A DNA stretch of 64,000 nucleotides. Origin: Aquimarina algiphila. GTDB lineage: Bacteria > Bacteroidota > Bacteroidia > Flavobacteriales > Flavobacteriaceae. The stretch covers positions 1 to 64,000 of the forward strand of contig NZ_VLNR01000033.1 of assembly GCF_007489275.1 (NCBI RefSeq). The letters are read 5' to 3'. Below, piece by piece: positions 48,318-54,589 of the stretch. The stretch's first letter is position 1. Each line of letters begins with the position of its first letter. The notes under the pieces were generated by a model, which was not told the origin of the DNA, ran no database searches, and was given only the letters and a program-made list of their open reading frames with translations. The translations under genes were made by a program, and so were the position numbers.

Positions 48318-48577
48318 TGAAAAGCCTAGAAAAACGCGAAGAGGAACTATACGAAAAAGCATTTAACCACGGTTATTATACGCAACGTTATGAACCTGAA
48401 TTGGCTCAGAAGATTTCGGAAACCCCTCATGTTCATAATGTATATCTGCTCACCTTCAATGACGGACGAGAAGCCCGTCTCGAAGAAGTTAAAGAACAAC
48501 TGAAAGATTACCGGATTACTCCTGAAAACTTCTCCAAAAGCCAAGACAAAGACAGGGGAATGGATATTGACCGTTAG
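48317..48577 (+). CDS. Unknown small acidic protein, translationally coupled to the HTH gene
   Basis: 86 residues, no recognised domain (MKSLEKREEELYEKAFNHGYYTQRYEP). Its ATG overlaps the stop of the HTH gene, so the two are probably made together. Possibly a partner of the HTH protein. Confidence 0.7.
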   Translation: MKSLEKREEELYEKAFNHGYYTQRYEPELAQKISETPHVHNVYLLTFNDGREARLEEVKEQLKDYRITPENFSKSQDKDRGMDIDR

Positions 48578-48619
48578 AAGATTGCTATCATTTTTGCAGA
48601 TTATTCTACTGTTCAAGAT

Positions 48620-48720
48620 ATGGGCGTGACCACAAGGGTCGGGCTTTACGCTTCAATTCCTCGCACTTCCCCCTAGTCAGGCTGTGGGATTTACACTGCA
48701 ATCCCTCACGCAATTTTTTT
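48620..48720 (+). other. Structured non-coding stretch before the next gene
   Basis: GACC-ACAAG-GGTC hairpin inside GCGT...ACGC pairing (48,624-48,653), then GTGGGATTTACACTGCAATCCCTCAC, in which GGATT and AATCC pair (about 48,684-48,709). The GGGTCGGGCTTTACGC wording recalls a sequence widespread between genes in Bacteroidota conjugative elements (from memory). Role unknown. Confidence 0.4.
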
Positions 48721-48748
48721 CTACACCCAGAAAGATGTATATTTTTAC

Positions 48749-48904
48749 ATTCATTATTCAAAACCTATAGCTGAATTTTGTAACGTTTGTGCTAATCGAA
48801 TTGGCTTAGAGCCAGAACTACCACCTTTCCTATGTGAAGGATGTGGTCAGCAGATTGTACGTTTTTCTATCCTTAAATGGTTTCTAAAACTCTTTGGCAA
48901 ATGA
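48749..48904 (+). CDS. Possible zinc-ribbon mini-protein without a usual start codon
   Basis: The open frame 48,677-48,904 encodes EFCNVCANRIGLEPELPPF, then LCEGCGQQIVRFSI: two CxxC pairs of a zinc ribbon. No ATG, GTG or TTG exists in the frame. Its TGA (48902-48904) overlaps the ATG at 48901 of the next gene as ATGA. Either an unusual start (ATT at 48749 is one option), a frameshift near the ATG at 48735, or a decayed gene. Left boundary is a placeholder. Confidence 0.4.
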   Translation: MHYSKPIAEFCNVCANRIGLEPELPPFLCEGCGQQIVRFSILKWFLKLFGK

Positions 48905-49134
48905 CAATCGAAGCATTCAATAGCTTATCGGAAGGTCAACAATATCGAATCGTCTTTTCCCAAGGAACCTTTGTCGATACCTTTATTGAAGACCAGGAAC
49001 GATATATTCTCTTTGCCATTGATCGGTTTTTTGTGGAAATTCACTTTACAGGATATAGTGACAATGTGGTATACATCAAAGCCTTCATCACAGGGCATTT
49101 ACTCAACAAATACTTACCTGAGATAACCAACTAA
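48901..49134 (+). CDS. Unknown small protein
   Basis: 77 residues from the ATG at 48901 (MTIEAFNSLSEGQQYRIVFSQGTFVDTF), a beta-rich pattern with no recognised domain. An ATG at 48877 is also in frame, but it falls inside the zinc-ribbon frame; the 48901 start overlaps that frame's stop by ATGA. Similar to short proteins that follow zinc-ribbon ORFs in such elements. Confidence 0.65.
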   Translation: MTIEAFNSLSEGQQYRIVFSQGTFVDTFIEDQERYILFAIDRFFVEIHFTGYSDNVVYIKAFITGHLLNKYLPEITN

Positions 49135-49184
49135 CCTCTCTTATTTTTCTTTTGCCAATCCGGCGCGACAGCGCATCATTCTAT

Positions 49185-49319
49185 TTTTTACGGTTTCTAA
49201 TGGCTTTAGGGTTGCAAAGATAAAGCCCAAGGATCCACACACCATTTCCTACGTCATGGCTTAGTGGATTCTTGGGCTTTGTGGGTTTTCGCATTAAACC
49301 ACATTAGAAACCGTAAAAA
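49185..49319 (+). promoter_or_regulatory. Structured leader B (nested hairpin RNA) ahead of the J-domain gene
   Basis: Outer stem: TTTTTACGGTTTCTAATG (49185-49202) pairs perfectly with 49302-49319, 18 bp. Inner stem: AAAGCCCAAGGATCCAC (49222-49238) pairs with GTGGATTCTTGGGCTTT (49264-49280), 17 bp with one G-U. Apical CCAT/ATGG pairing follows. A TTGCAAAGATAAAGCC motif lies between outer and inner stem. The 3-prime end is 9 nt from the start codon. Confidence 0.8.
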
Positions 49320-49328
49320 CATAACCTT

Positions 49329-49826
49329 ATGAATGTGTATGATGCAGCCAGAATACTAGGGCTAACAGGAGAAATAAACCCGAAAATTGTGAAGAAAGCA
49401 TTTCGGGAAGCGAGCAAAAAATATCACCCCGATGTGAATCCCGCAGGTGAAGAATTGATGAAAATGATCAATGAAGCCTATGAGGTGCTAAAAGACTATT
49501 CCGGTGAGAGTAAGGATGAACAGAGCAATTATAGTGATTTACTCAGTGAAGCACTTAACGCCATTATTCACCTCGACGATCTGATGATTGAGATATGCGG
49601 GGCATGGATCTGGATTACAGGCAATACCAAAGTCCACAAAACCGTGTTGAAAGAAGCGGGCTTTTATTGGGCCTCGAAAAAGAAAGCGTGGTATTTCCGA
49701 CCAGAAGCCTATCGCAGTAAACATAAAGGCAGTAAATCAATGGATCATATACGCACCAAATATGGTTCGGTAACACCAGCTCGTCACACCAATTCACATA
49801 AAACCTTAAAGCCCTATGACCGATAG
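49329..49826 (+). CDS. J-domain protein with a C-terminal WxWxxG-type domain
   Basis: 165 residues. A J domain (1-65) carries the HPD motif at residues 33-35 (SKKYHPDVNP) and calls for DnaK. After a linker, residues 90-155 contain WIWITGNTKVHKTVLKEAGFYW then KKKAWYFRP and DHIRTKYG, a domain I have seen in other phage- and element-borne proteins but cannot name. A DnaK adaptor for replication or another element process is possible. Overlaps the next gene by 11 nt. Confidence 0.85.
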   Translation: MNVYDAARILGLTGEINPKIVKKAFREASKKYHPDVNPAGEELMKMINEAYEVLKDYSGESKDEQSNYSDLLSEALNAIIHLDDLMIEICGAWIWITGNTKVHKTVLKEAGFYWASKKKAWYFRPEAYRSKHKGSKSMDHIRTKYGSVTPARHTNSHKTLKPYDR

Positions 49827-50313
49827 AGCGATATTAAATCAGGAATGGGATCGTCAGCTCGAAGAGATGTTGGCGAGTCCGAAGAACCGGCCTTATTATC
49901 GTGTATTAGCAAACCCTGAACGACTGATGGTTTATTACGGGTTTGCTAAACTCACTCCCAAAGTGATGCGCAAACATGAGCTGGTCATCATCTATGAAAA
50001 TGCCAATCACAACCCGATGAAGAATCTGGAATGGATCTTTCGTAAAACACATCTCGCCTATATCCGTGAACAGAGTGCTGAAGAACGACAAGCCGCTTCC
50101 ATGAGCAATCGTATGTTTACCAAATATGGGTATTTCATAGATGATAAGCCGTGGGATAGTAATATCGATATGGTACTCTCTGATAATTTTAGTGCGGATG
50201 AGAAGCACGTTTCACCCAGTGAACGTGAGCTCATCCGTGTCATGTTACGTGAAAAATATTTTGAGATATATGATACAAAACCAGTACATCAACTGGCTTT
50301 TATTTTTGCATAA
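49816..50313 (+). CDS. Unknown protein coupled to the J-domain gene
   Basis: 165 residues, mixed alpha/beta, no recognised motif (MTDRAILNQEWDRQLEEMLASPK, ERELIRVMLREKYFEIYDTKP). The ATG lies 11 nt before the J-domain gene stop, so it is co-translated and may be that protein's client or partner. Confidence 0.7.
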   Translation: MTDRAILNQEWDRQLEEMLASPKNRPYYRVLANPERLMVYYGFAKLTPKVMRKHELVIIYENANHNPMKNLEWIFRKTHLAYIREQSAEERQAASMSNRMFTKYGYFIDDKPWDSNIDMVLSDNFSADEKHVSPSERELIRVMLREKYFEIYDTKPVHQLAFIFA

Positions 50314-50318
50314 AAAAA

Positions 50319-50339
50319 GGTGTAGTTAGGGGCTACACC
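50319..50339. terminator. Hairpin after the J-domain operon
   Basis: GGTGTAG / CTACACC, 7 bp. A run of A to the left gives a U-tract on the minus strand; the plus-strand tail is weaker. A second hairpin (TTACGGT / ACCGTAA, 50,403-50,419) follows. Confidence 0.55.
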
Positions 50340-50457
50340 AATTACTCTACTGTGTTTACGTTAAGGGTAATCCCCCAATTTTTACATTTTGACAACACAA
50401 TATTACGGTTTTACCGTAACAATTCCAAATCATGTAAGGTGATTTCATTGAATAGAT

Positions 50458-50578
50458 GAATAATGCGGTTTGAGTCTGCAAGGATAAGGCCGGTTCTCCA
50501 AATGCCATTTCGCTTCACTCATGGCGTATTGGACAACAGCCCTTTAGTAGAGATGTGGCAAATCAAACCACATTATTC
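50458..50578 (+). promoter_or_regulatory. Structured leader C (nested hairpin RNA) ahead of the 50,597 gene
   Basis: Outer stem GAATAATGCGGTTTGA (50458-50473) with TCAAACCACATTATTC (50563-50578), 15 of 16 pairs (one C.A). Inner motif TGCAAGGATAAGGCC, then TCCAA/TTGGA and TGCCAT/ATGGCG pairing around the loop TTCGCTTCACTC. The apical part is nearly identical to leader D. The AAACCACATTA of the 3-prime arm is shared with leader B. Confidence 0.8.
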
Positions 50579-50596
50579 ACTATTAAATTTTATACA

Positions 50597-50950
50597 ATGA
50601 AACAAAATCAAGAACAACCCAAGTACCACACGACCCTGAAAAACACCAAAGGGTTTGGCTGGAAAGCGAAAACGATTGTGAAAGACATTCTAGGCTATGA
50701 CTGGAACATTACCACATTAAAGATGAGTTCTGGAAAGATTAGCTGTACTGCGCAAGCGGGAACACTAAAAGACAATGATGGCTACGAATCATTCAGCTTT
50801 ATACTCTTTCAAGACCCGCTTATCCGACTCTATGATGAGAAACGACGTGCCACAGAAAAAGCCGTGGAAGAGGTTCACGACAAGGGACTGGCGAAATTTA
50901 CTGAACTCCTAAACACAGGAAAAATCACTTCCAGAGATGAAAACGAATAA
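50597..50950 (+). CDS. Unknown small protein, paralogue family member 1
   Basis: 117 residues from the ATG at 50597, after leader C (an earlier in-frame ATG at 50555 lies inside the leader and is not used). Conserved with two other genes of the element: YDWNITTLK, CTAQAG, SFILFQDP, RRATEKAVEEVHDKGLAKF. No known domain. Compact alpha+beta. It overlaps the zinc-ribbon gene by 14 nt. Confidence 0.75.
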   Translation: MKQNQEQPKYHTTLKNTKGFGWKAKTIVKDILGYDWNITTLKMSSGKISCTAQAGTLKDNDGYESFSFILFQDPLIRLYDEKRRATEKAVEEVHDKGLAKFTELLNTGKITSRDENE

Positions 50951-51116
50951 TCGTAGAACCGTCCGTTATATGCATTCACTGGCATTTATGACCTGTGATT
51001 GTGGAAGTGAAATGACTCTGGCCCAGACCATAGCGGGTGATCCTGTCTATCGTGGCAGTTGTGAATGTGGAAAGCACTTCGTATTATTTAATAATCAAAT
51101 TGTCAGAACACGATGA
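50937..51116 (+). CDS. Zinc-ribbon mini-protein, 59 residues
   Basis: MKTNNRRTVRY... with TCDCGSEMTL and SCECGKHFVL: two CxC-G knuckles, the form of a small zinc ribbon. ATG at 50937 lies in the end of the preceding gene; the TGA (51114-51116) overlaps the next ATG (51113) as ATGA. These overlaps on both sides support a real gene in a translationally coupled operon. Possible nucleic-acid-binding role. Confidence 0.7.
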   Translation: MKTNNRRTVRYMHSLAFMTCDCGSEMTLAQTIAGDPVYRGSCECGKHFVLFNNQIVRTR

Positions 51117-51514
51117 AACAGCAACAATTTCCTATAGAAACTTCACATAAGGATTGTGTGAACCGTAATTTACTTGGATGGCATCGACAGACTATCATCT
51201 ATGACATTTCCGGCTGTGACTGGAATATTGAAACCTATAAACGGGAAGGAGCTATACGGTGCTGTGCCAGTATGGGATATGCCAACCCCGAAGACGGTAT
51301 ATTATTTATCCCTACTAATCGACCATTACTACGGCTTCATTGGGAGCGGCGTTATTGTACCAAGAAGGCTGTAATAGAAGTCCATGAAGCGGGAATCAAA
51401 CGCTTTGACCTGATAGTAGCATCCGGATTGATTCGTGTTCCTCAATATATCAAGGATTGGGTGAGAAACGAGAAACTGCGTGTGGATATAAAGCGCTATG
51501 CTAGTAACTCATAA
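51113..51514 (+). CDS. Unknown small protein, paralogue family member 2
   Basis: 133 residues. Same family as the 50,597 and 61,517 genes: CDWNIETYK, RCCASMG, then KKAVIEVHEAGIKRF. It diverges from the others in the middle (LFIPTNRPLLRLHWERRY instead of SFxxFQDP) and has a basic 25-residue C-terminal tail. ATGA-coupled to the zinc-ribbon gene. Confidence 0.75.
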   Translation: MKQQQFPIETSHKDCVNRNLLGWHRQTIIYDISGCDWNIETYKREGAIRCCASMGYANPEDGILFIPTNRPLLRLHWERRYCTKKAVIEVHEAGIKRFDLIVASGLIRVPQYIKDWVRNEKLRVDIKRYASNS

Positions 51515-51524
51515 ATCTATCATT

Positions 51525-51758
51525 ATGAAACGCTATTTTAATATTCAGCTAAAATGGATTGATGATGGTATAGTGGCTAGTGCTTTAGTCACTGACTATG
51601 ATGATTATGAGGACGTTGATAATACCACTGAGACTGATAAGGATGTAGAAATATTCTGGTTTGGAATCAGTGAAACACAGATTCAACACCATATCAAAAC
51701 AGGAGAACCCGTTTGCAATCAATTTATGATTCTGGATTACGAAGAACTGGAGTGGTAA
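51525..51758 (+). CDS. Unknown acidic small protein
   Basis: 77 residues from the ATG at 51525 (MKRYFNIQLKWIDDGIVASALV), with an Asp/Glu-rich centre (DYDDYEDVDNTTETDKDVE). I prefer this start over the ATG at 51498 because it lies after the previous stop and has the CATTATG context seen at other genes here. Strongly acidic proteins of this size are often DNA mimics, but there is no specific evidence. Confidence 0.65.
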   Translation: MKRYFNIQLKWIDDGIVASALVTDYDDYEDVDNTTETDKDVEIFWFGISETQIQHHIKTGEPVCNQFMILDYEELEW

Positions 51759-51831
51759 CAGTAGTATTATTAACATTTAATTGGCAGAAATAACCAATTA
51801 AACCATTAATTTTAAAATACTTAAAGTAAAC

Positions 51832-51870
51832 AACCCTGTATGCAGATCGTCATCTGTATATGGGGTTTTT
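51832..51870 (+). terminator. Intrinsic terminator of the 50.6-51.8 kb operon
   Basis: CCC / GGG, CAGAT (51843-51847) / ATCTG (51852-51856) around CGTC, then TTTTT. Ends the operon of paralogue 1, zinc ribbon, paralogue 2 and the acidic protein. Confidence 0.75.
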
Positions 51871-51898
51871 CTATGTTTAACTCTTAAAACCAAAGATC

Positions 51899-52489
51899 AT
51901 GAAAGCAAAAACCAATTGGAGTTCCCAATTTTCAAAAGACCCTGAGGACAGCTTCATCAAGTATATTCGTCAACTTAATGATGAGGGGTGTTTTGATATT
52001 ACTATTCTATCAGACTTCATTAAAGAAGAAGATGATGATGAAGCATTTAAGATATTGTTAAGGGGGTTTAAAAAAGAACATAAAGCTAAAGAAATCCATT
52101 CTCCTGAACTAAAAAAAGGATATCCATGGCCAAAAATAAGAAAATCACCATCCTTTATAATGGAAATCGCTGAACTAATTGCTGAACAAAAATACATCAA
52201 AAAACTGCGAGAAAAATTGAGTGCAATTACACAACCCTTAAATTACGACCATATGAAAAACACCAAAAAAAATAACAGGCAACATTTAATGATTTTTATG
52301 CTGTTACTCGCCATATCCATCACGATATGTGCTGTAACACTTAATTACACAGATAGTGCGGACACGCAAATCACCATTGAATATAATGTGGGCGAAATTA
52401 TAGCTGCCATATTAGCTGGGGCAGGCATATCGAGTGCAGGAATTGCTTATGCAGCAAAAACCATTAAAGACATGAATAAGGAAGAATAA
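51899..52489 (+). CDS. Unknown protein with two C-terminal membrane segments
   Basis: 196 residues. Residues 1-115 are charged and helical and begin MKAKTNWSSQFSKDPEDSFI; two hydrophobic stretches follow (LMIFMLLLAISITICAVTL and IIAAILAGAGISSAGIAYAA). The cytoplasmic domain first, then a membrane hairpin. No recognised family. Confidence 0.7.
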   Translation: MKAKTNWSSQFSKDPEDSFIKYIRQLNDEGCFDITILSDFIKEEDDDEAFKILLRGFKKEHKAKEIHSPELKKGYPWPKIRKSPSFIMEIAELIAEQKYIKKLREKLSAITQPLNYDHMKNTKKNNRQHLMIFMLLLAISITICAVTLNYTDSADTQITIEYNVGEIIAAILAGAGISSAGIAYAAKTIKDMNKEE

Positions 52490-52496
52490 ACAATTA

Positions 52497-53105
52497 TTAC
52501 ATTACTTCATTATCACTGAACGATAGTATGTTCAATCGTTCGATTAGATTACCCCGCTTATCGTTTTCTTCTTCCCAATCGCCATATTGTTCAGGATGCC
52601 ATTGCCCCGTTTGTTTATGACCACTGATATGCCCGTTAAGTTGTTTGGTACTGCTAAATGACTTATGGCATTTCGGGCAACGATAAGGCTTTAACTCTAT
52701 TTCTATGTGATTTGCTTTAAGTACATCGAATGTATTAGGCTTTTCTTCTTTTTCATCGGCTTCAGGTTGCGATTTGGTAGCATAGAATAAATGGCTGAAG
52801 GAGAAAATCGTTCCCGATAACATCACTGCAATCAGTATCGCACTATAGATGCTATTCGGATAAAATTGATATACGACATTATGCGCGATGGTTCCAAACA
52901 AATAAATAAATGCCGTTTTCTTCCAGCCCTTTACCGTAAATATCAATATCGCCAGATCAACCCCGATCGCATAAAACCACGCAAAGAATGGATCATCATA
53001 TTGGCTATTCACCTTGAAGACATACACAGTATGTGCCACTTGCGGAATCAATATGATCGTCAGTGCCAGAATTCCAAACCATTCCTGTGTGATAATCCGT
53101 TTCAT
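52497..53105 (-). CDS. Four-segment membrane protein with a C-terminal classical C2H2 zinc finger
   Basis: 202 residues from the ATG at 53105 (the frame opens at 53135). About four membrane segments in residues 8-108, then a charged linker and CPKCHKSFSSTKQLNGHISGH: C143-x2-C146-x12-H159-x3-H163 with the F and L core positions of a TFIIIA-type finger. Bacterial C2H2 fingers of this form are rare (the Ros/MucR type is different). A short acidic tail follows. Function unknown. Confidence 0.8.
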   Translation of the reverse strand: MKRIITQEWFGILALTIILIPQVAHTVYVFKVNSQYDDPFFAWFYAIGVDLAILIFTVKGWKKTAFIYLFGTIAHNVVYQFYPNSIYSAILIAVMLSGTIFSFSHLFYATKSQPEADEKEEKPNTFDVLKANHIEIELKPYRCPKCHKSFSSTKQLNGHISGHKQTGQWHPEQYGDWEEENDKRGNLIERLNILSFSDNEVM

Positions 53106-53248
53106 TGTCGTGATATTACACAATGAACACCTCAACCATTATGCCGTAAACACCCTTATTTACTAGGCTGGCTGCATATGAATCCATCTGGTTTTATATG
53201 GGAAAAGTTTTTTCTTAAAGCTTCACGAACAACTAAAAATGTTTTATA

Positions 53249-53266
53249 ATACAACTATAATTGTAT
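53249..53266. promoter_or_regulatory. Inverted repeat at the toxin-antitoxin promoter
   Basis: ATACAA, six bases, TTGTAT, overlapping a TATAAT box (53245-53250), 14 bp ahead of the antitoxin ATG. Autoregulation by antitoxin binding is typical. Confidence 0.5.
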
Positions 53267-53279
53267 ATAAGAGGTAAAT

Positions 53280-53555
53280 ATGTTTTCTACATCAGATGTT
53301 CATACCGTAACAGAGTTTTTCCGGAACCCTTCAGACCATATCAAACGGTTATCGATCAGTAAAAAACCAGAAGTGCTTACCCTGAATGGAAAAGCAGCTA
53401 TCGTCGTACAGGATGCAGCCAGTTATGAACGAATGGCTGAACTGGCCGATTATGCGGAAAGTTTAATGCAGGTGAAACAGGCATTATCTGAAGAAGGAAG
53501 GCCCATTGAAACATTTACCCAAGAGTTTGAGAAAGATAATGGAATTACGCGATGA
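53280..53555 (+). CDS. Type II antitoxin, Phd/YefM family
   Basis: 91 residues. HTVTEFFRNPSDHIKRL and KPEVLTLNGKAAIVVQDAASYERM match the Phd/YefM DNA-binding fold; the C-terminus would wrap the toxin. An AGAGGT ribosome-binding sequence precedes the start. Overlaps the toxin gene by 4 nt. Confidence 0.88.
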   Translation: MFSTSDVHTVTEFFRNPSDHIKRLSISKKPEVLTLNGKAAIVVQDAASYERMAELADYAESLMQVKQALSEEGRPIETFTQEFEKDNGITR

Positions 53556-53854
53556 AAAGTTATATCGTTCAGATAAAACCTTCTGCTGAACTGGATATTA
53601 CTACCCGTTATCATCAGATCAAAGAATCTTCTGAACAAGATGCTATTAATTGGTATTTAACCATTATCAAAACTATTGAATCACTGGATCAGTTAGCTGA
53701 ACGTTGTCCTTCTGCTCCAGAAAGTGAACATGTGGCTCAAGATATTCGGCATCTGATAATTGGTCATTATCGAGTGTTATTTTCTATTGAAGAAACCAAT
53801 GTCCATATTTTACATGTAAGACATTCCGCTATGAGCAGAGAGCAGTCGCTATAA
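53552..53854 (+). CDS. Type II toxin, RelE/ParE superfamily
   Basis: 100 residues: MKSYIVQIKPSAELDITTRYHQI...YRVLFSIEETNVHILHVRHSAMS, the ParE/RelE fold with the final HVRH-type strand. RelE-type ribonuclease or ParE-type gyrase inhibition cannot be separated here. Stabilises the element in the host. Confidence 0.88.
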   Translation: MKSYIVQIKPSAELDITTRYHQIKESSEQDAINWYLTIIKTIESLDQLAERCPSAPESEHVAQDIRHLIIGHYRVLFSIEETNVHILHVRHSAMSREQSL

Positions 53855-53974
53855 AATGAAGTTGGTTACTGGACTGTATCATTCGGTCACTGCGAAGAGT
53901 GACATTGTGCCTATGGCAAGTTTGTTTCATTCTACTTCAAAAGGGCAAAAAAGTTAAGGCTGAAATTCGATTGA

Positions 53975-54000
53975 GGTGAGGGGGCTGTTGCCCCCTTATC
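53975..54000 (+). terminator. Terminator-like hairpin, family T3 copy 1
   Basis: GGTGAGGGGGC, loop TGTT, GCCCCCTTATC: 11 pairs including wobbles, between the toxin gene and a convergent gene. The GGTGAGGGG arm recurs at 61,458 and 63,913. Confidence 0.65.
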
Positions 54001-54001
54001 T

Positions 54002-54286
54002 TTAGCCATTCAGATCATACACCACCACATCATTGCTTGGTGTACCTAATTTGTGCATTACTTCAAGTTTTTCAGGAGTAGTATAGCATTGCGCTATACC
54101 GCTTTTTTCATCTTCCGCACTGACCTCTATAAACTCGGAAAATGTAGTTCCCTTATTGTCTTCATTTAACGTTGTCTTGAACACGATACATTCCATCGGA
54201 TAATCGTCAGGTTCTACCATAAAAATCTCTGAAACATTTGTTTTTAGATGATGTTCCAGTGTTTCTTTAATCTGATGATTCAACAT
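54002..54286 (-). CDS. Unknown small acidic protein with a strong ribosome-binding site
   Basis: 94 residues from the ATG at 54286, beginning MLNHQIKETLEHHLKTNVSEI. AAAGGAGGT lies 9 nt upstream on the minus strand, an almost perfect Shine-Dalgarno sequence, and decides this start over the one at 54337. No recognised domain. Such a site is unusual for Bacteroidota. Confidence 0.7.
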   Translation of the reverse strand: MLNHQIKETLEHHLKTNVSEIFMVEPDDYPMECIVFKTTLNEDNKGTTFSEFIEVSAEDEKSGIAQCYTTPEKLEVMHKLGTPSNDVVVYDLNG

Positions 54287-54450
54287 CGTTTCATACCTCC
54301 TTTGGACAAACTGTTTTCTACTAATTTTATATAGCATATTACTGGAGATATAGCGAGTAAAAAAGTACCAAAATTAGCAGAAATATAAGGCTTGTAGCTT
54401 ATTTACGAGCTTCGACAAATTTGCATATATGGTGATCGTATTTTGTGTCC

Positions 54451-54569
54451 GACAAACGGTTTTTTGAGCTTGCAAGGCTAATACCAAAAGCGCAAATGCC
54501 ATTTCGTTTCACTCATGGCGTATTGCCCTCTTTGGTATTGATTAAACGGGCAAATAAAAACCATTTGTC
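54451..54569 (+). promoter_or_regulatory. Structured leader D (nested hairpin RNA) ahead of parB-like gene 1
   Basis: Outer stem GACAAACGGTTTTT (54451-54464) with AAAAACCATTTGTC (54556-54569), one C.A mismatch at the position mismatched in leader C. Inner stem AATACCAAA (54480-54488) / TTTGGTATT (54531-54539), then GCAA/TTGC and TGCCAT/ATGGCG around TTCGTTTCACTC. CTTGCAAGGCTAA precedes the inner stem. It ends 20 nt before the start codon. Confidence 0.8.
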
Positions 54570-54589
54570 TAACCCATAAATATGTATCT

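Noticed and set aside
50403-50419. TTACGGT/ACCGTAA hairpin as part of leader C
   Set aside because: It lies outside the outer stem and has no counterpart at leaders B or D.
49185-54569. Leaders B-D as insertion sequences or miniature inverted-repeat elements
   Set aside because: Outer arms differ between copies and there are no target-site duplications that I can see, but pairing is kept; an RNA explanation fits better.
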